From the NCBI GenBank assembly GCA_023228875.1, contig JALOAG010000002.1, forward strand, positions 1 through 64,000: 64,000 nucleotides of DNA, given 5' to 3'. The translations under genes and the position numbers were made by a program. Position 1 is the stretch's first letter. Each line of letters begins with the position of its first letter. The notes under the pieces are model-generated. The model was not told where the DNA came from. It searched no databases and saw only the letters and a list, made by a program, of their open reading frames with translations. The DNA is from Bacteroidia bacterium (GTDB lineage: Bacteria > Bacteroidota > Bacteroidia > NS11-12g > UBA955). Shown here piece by piece: positions 62,257 through 64,000 of this stretch.

Positions 62257-63327
62257 ATGATAGAGAATTTTTTTCAACCACTTTCAACGAAGTTTCCCAA
62301 AACAAGTAAAACGCTTGGTAGTATTGGTGCTTCAGTTGCTAAATCGGAGGACATAGCTGACGATGCAGTCGTTATCTTTTCAATCGGAGATGAATTTGTT
62401 GAAGTCAGAAAGTCATTTTATCAACTCGGAAATCATTTTACTAATACAGTTATTGTTGATTTAGGGATGTTTAGAAGCACTACTTCACACAAGAATAATC
62501 AAGCCGGGCTGAAAGAAGTCTTATATTACCTATATGAAAAACGAGCTAAAGTGTTAATTCTGAGTTCAGATTCCAATGTTGCATTGGCGCAATGGCAAGT
62601 TGAAAGAGAGTTTCAAACTCCCGTTGATGCAGCAATGGTTGTGCGTTCTTTTGATTCTCCTTGTGCGGATTATTTATTTGAATACTGGAAACAGCAAGAT
62701 GAAAAAGACCATTTGTTTCATTTGTCTATCATTGGTTTTCAATCATATTTTAATACAATGACCAGTTATGATGAATTGAACCAAGTGTTTTATGATAATA
62801 TGAGATTAGGTGAGTTTAGGGCAAATCCACATGCGGTAGAAACGCTGTTGAGAGAATCCGATTTTGCTTGTTTTGATTTAAATTCGCTTAAATTTTCAGA
62901 CTTTACAGCGCAAACAAATCCTTGTCCAAATGGGTTTTATAGCGAAGAAGCATGTTTAATTAGTCGTTATGCAGGCATATCTAACAAATTGAATACATTT
63001 TCGTTGTTAGAATCCAACCCCAAGCAACTTAAAGGTACAAATGCTGCTTTATTGGCTCAAATGATGTGGTATTTTGTAGATGGCGTGGAAAATAGATATC
63101 ATGATATCCCTGATCCTAAAAACACGAACTTTCATTTAATTCACTGCCCATTGGAAAATTCCCCCATTCCTGAAATTCTGTTTATTAGGAGCTTGGTTAG
63201 CAATAGGTTATGGATGCAAGTTCCTTTAGGTAAAAATGCACGTTGGACAGGTTGTACAGAGGAAGAATTTTCCATCGCTTCGCAGGGTGAAATACCTGAA
63301 AAGTGGTTTAGAGCGATTGGTTTCTAA
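62257..63327 (+). CDS. Ureohydrolase-fold homologue lacking the metal site
   Basis: 356 aa from the ATG at 62257. Overall layout and local stretches (NGFYSEEACLISRYAG, NAALLAQMMWYFVDG) match arginase/formimidoylglutamase-like proteins of Bacteroidota, but none of the manganese motifs remains: the GGGH position reads SSDSNVA, DAH-x-D is absent and the DxD stretch reads FDLNSL. It is probably a non-enzymatic paralogue of the fold. Two intact relatives are at 23459 and 29328. Role unknown; conservation near envelope genes would suggest a structural part, but this is not shown here. Confidence 0.75.
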   Translation: MIENFFQPLSTKFPKTSKTLGSIGASVAKSEDIADDAVVIFSIGDEFVEVRKSFYQLGNHFTNTVIVDLGMFRSTTSHKNNQAGLKEVLYYLYEKRAKVLILSSDSNVALAQWQVEREFQTPVDAAMVVRSFDSPCADYLFEYWKQQDEKDHLFHLSIIGFQSYFNTMTSYDELNQVFYDNMRLGEFRANPHAVETLLRESDFACFDLNSLKFSDFTAQTNPCPNGFYSEEACLISRYAGISNKLNTFSLLESNPKQLKGTNAALLAQMMWYFVDGVENRYHDIPDPKNTNFHLIHCPLENSPIPEILFIRSLVSNRLWMQVPLGKNARWTGCTEEEFSIASQGEIPEKWFRAIGF

Positions 63328-63357
63328 ACAAAATGCTTCTATTTGATTAAATATTTC

Positions 63358-63365
63358 TATCTTTG
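63358..63365 (+). promoter_or_regulatory. -7 promoter box of the small lipoprotein gene
   Basis: TATCTTTG, 24 nt before the ATG at 63390. A TTTG at 63342-63345 is only 12 nt upstream, too close for the usual spacing, so only the -7 box is proposed. Confidence 0.4.
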
Positions 63366-63389
63366 CTCACTAAAAATTAATTTAATATT

Positions 63390-63884
63390 ATGAAACACAC
63401 ATTAACACTGATGGTAATGGCTATGGTTGTAGCCTTTACAGCTTGCAAAAAAGATAAAAAGGACAATAACTCAGGAGGCGGTACAACAGTTACTGCACAA
63501 CTTGAAGGCATTACCTGGAAATTGACCAATCCCGAAGATTTGTTTGGAGGCGAATTGGATACAACAGGTGGTGCTTCTGTTACGATTAACATGACGCTTA
63601 CTTTTAAAAAATTTAATACCGGTGCAGACTCTGTTTACACATATACTTCTTTTACTATTACTATGCCCGGGTTGCCTCCAATGAATGATGAAGAGACAAC
63701 CGTTGGTACTTATGTTAAGGATGGAAATAAACTGACTATCACTGATGAAGATGGAGAATCAGGCGAAGCAACCATTCTTGAATTAACTACAACAAAACTG
63801 AATTTAGAAGTTGAAGTAGATGATGAGGATGATAATGGCGATCCAATCACAAGAAAAGTGGTGTTAAAGTTTGTAAAATCATAA
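63390..63884 (+). CDS. Small lipoprotein, lipocalin-like in size
   Basis: 164 aa. Signal peptide with lipobox FTAC (about residues 16-19), a Lys/Asp/Gly-rich linker (KKDKKDNNSGGG), then a compact beta-rich domain with TW-K-L-T near residue 45, the start expected of a lipocalin-like fold (LEGITWKLTNPE). Acidic C-terminal hairpin (VDDEDDNGDP). Envelope-attached; ligand and role unknown. A strong terminator follows. Confidence 0.85.
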   Translation: MKHTLTLMVMAMVVAFTACKKDKKDNNSGGGTTVTAQLEGITWKLTNPEDLFGGELDTTGGASVTINMTLTFKKFNTGADSVYTYTSFTITMPGLPPMNDEETTVGTYVKDGNKLTITDEDGESGEATILELTTTKLNLEVEVDDEDDNGDPITRKVVLKFVKS

Positions 63885-63902
63885 TATTACAAGATGTTAT
63901 TT

Positions 63903-63935
63903 AAGCCGCCTTATGAATTAAGGCGGCTTTTTTTT
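63903..63935 (+). terminator. Intrinsic terminator
   Basis: An 11-bp GC-rich stem (63903-63913 with 63919-63929), 5-nt loop, then a run of T to 63935, 19 nt after the lipoprotein stop. Confidence 0.92.
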
Positions 63936-64000
63936 GCCCATATTTATTGAAGATAGCCATATTTTCTTCACTCACTATTGTTAAATTCGCAGCCTTATGG

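Noticed and set aside
63982..63999. TAAATTCG followed 7 nt later by ATG at the right edge, possibly the next gene start
   Set aside because: Only four bases of the frame are visible, so no gene can be supported.

Overview
The window is A+T-rich, gene-dense bacterial chromosome from a member of the Bacteroidota, most likely an aerobic, menaquinone-using, non-Bacteroidales lineage. The evidence is the type IX secretion system (T9SS) gene porT, many large secreted proteins ending in T9SS type A or type B (gliding-motility/CHU_C) sorting domains, FecR/ECF-sigma regulation, promoters with a -7 box TAnnTTTG and a TTTG about 18-21 nt upstream, and a near absence of Shine-Dalgarno sequences. No tRNA, rRNA, CRISPR array, insertion sequence or prophage was seen; this reads as ordinary core chromosome with several lineage-specific surface and regulatory genes.

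Layout. 1-5.0 kb (minus strand): a large Cys-rich surface protein running off the left edge, a dCTP deaminase-like gene (dcd), a FAH-family hydrolase and a PpiD/SurA-like chaperone. 5.1-10.0 kb (plus): a conserved unknown, primosomal helicase priA and a DUF885 lipoprotein. 10.0-14.5 kb (minus): a gamma-synthase-type PLP enzyme, then ndk, an S41 processing protease and a membrane metallophosphoesterase read as one unit. 14.8-24.5 kb: a 1249-aa beta-helix T9SS cargo, fmt (minus), a 1258-aa type B T9SS cargo and a formimidoylglutamase-like enzyme. 24.6-34.5 kb (minus): rpsU, an acyl-CoA dehydrogenase, the tight block efp-speB-iscS-dprA-HhH protein, and ubiE-porT-tgt-lptF. 34.6-37.2 kb: engB, an XRE regulator and a 2-oxoacid dehydrogenase E2 subunit. 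37.4-46.5 kb (plus): two ECF-sigma modules, one overlapping a membrane-anchored beta-barrel gene and one with a FecR whose N-terminal domain appears to be a separate 57-aa ORF; between them lie two further T9SS cargo genes. 46.5-52.1 kb (minus): hemW, an O-methyltransferase, and the run M1 peptidase, MbnP-like lipoprotein, MbnH-like di-heme protein. 52.3-60.8 kb (plus): a pseudo-peptidase/propeller/barrel protein, a glycosyltransferase, an ATP-grasp protein, a nuclease lipoprotein, pgk and an rRNA-methyltransferase-like gene. 60.9-64.0 kb: a 35-codon ORF, an NAD-dependent epimerase-family gene, a metal-site-less ureohydrolase homologue and a small lipoprotein.

How the parts relate. Housekeeping genes (priA, ndk, fmt, rpsU, efp, engB, tgt, pgk, iscS, dprA) are interleaved with the cell-surface programme: PorT is a T9SS component, and at least five genes here encode likely cargo of that system. 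The most noteworthy items are the MbnP/MbnH-like pair downstream of a secreted M1 peptidase, the sigma/beta-barrel overlap, the split FecR, an rpsU leader nearly complementary to the 16S 3' tail in a genome that otherwise lacks such signals, an EF-P without lysine at the usual modification site, and a Tgt without its zinc ligands. Functional statements rest on motif recognition by eye; no database search was run.
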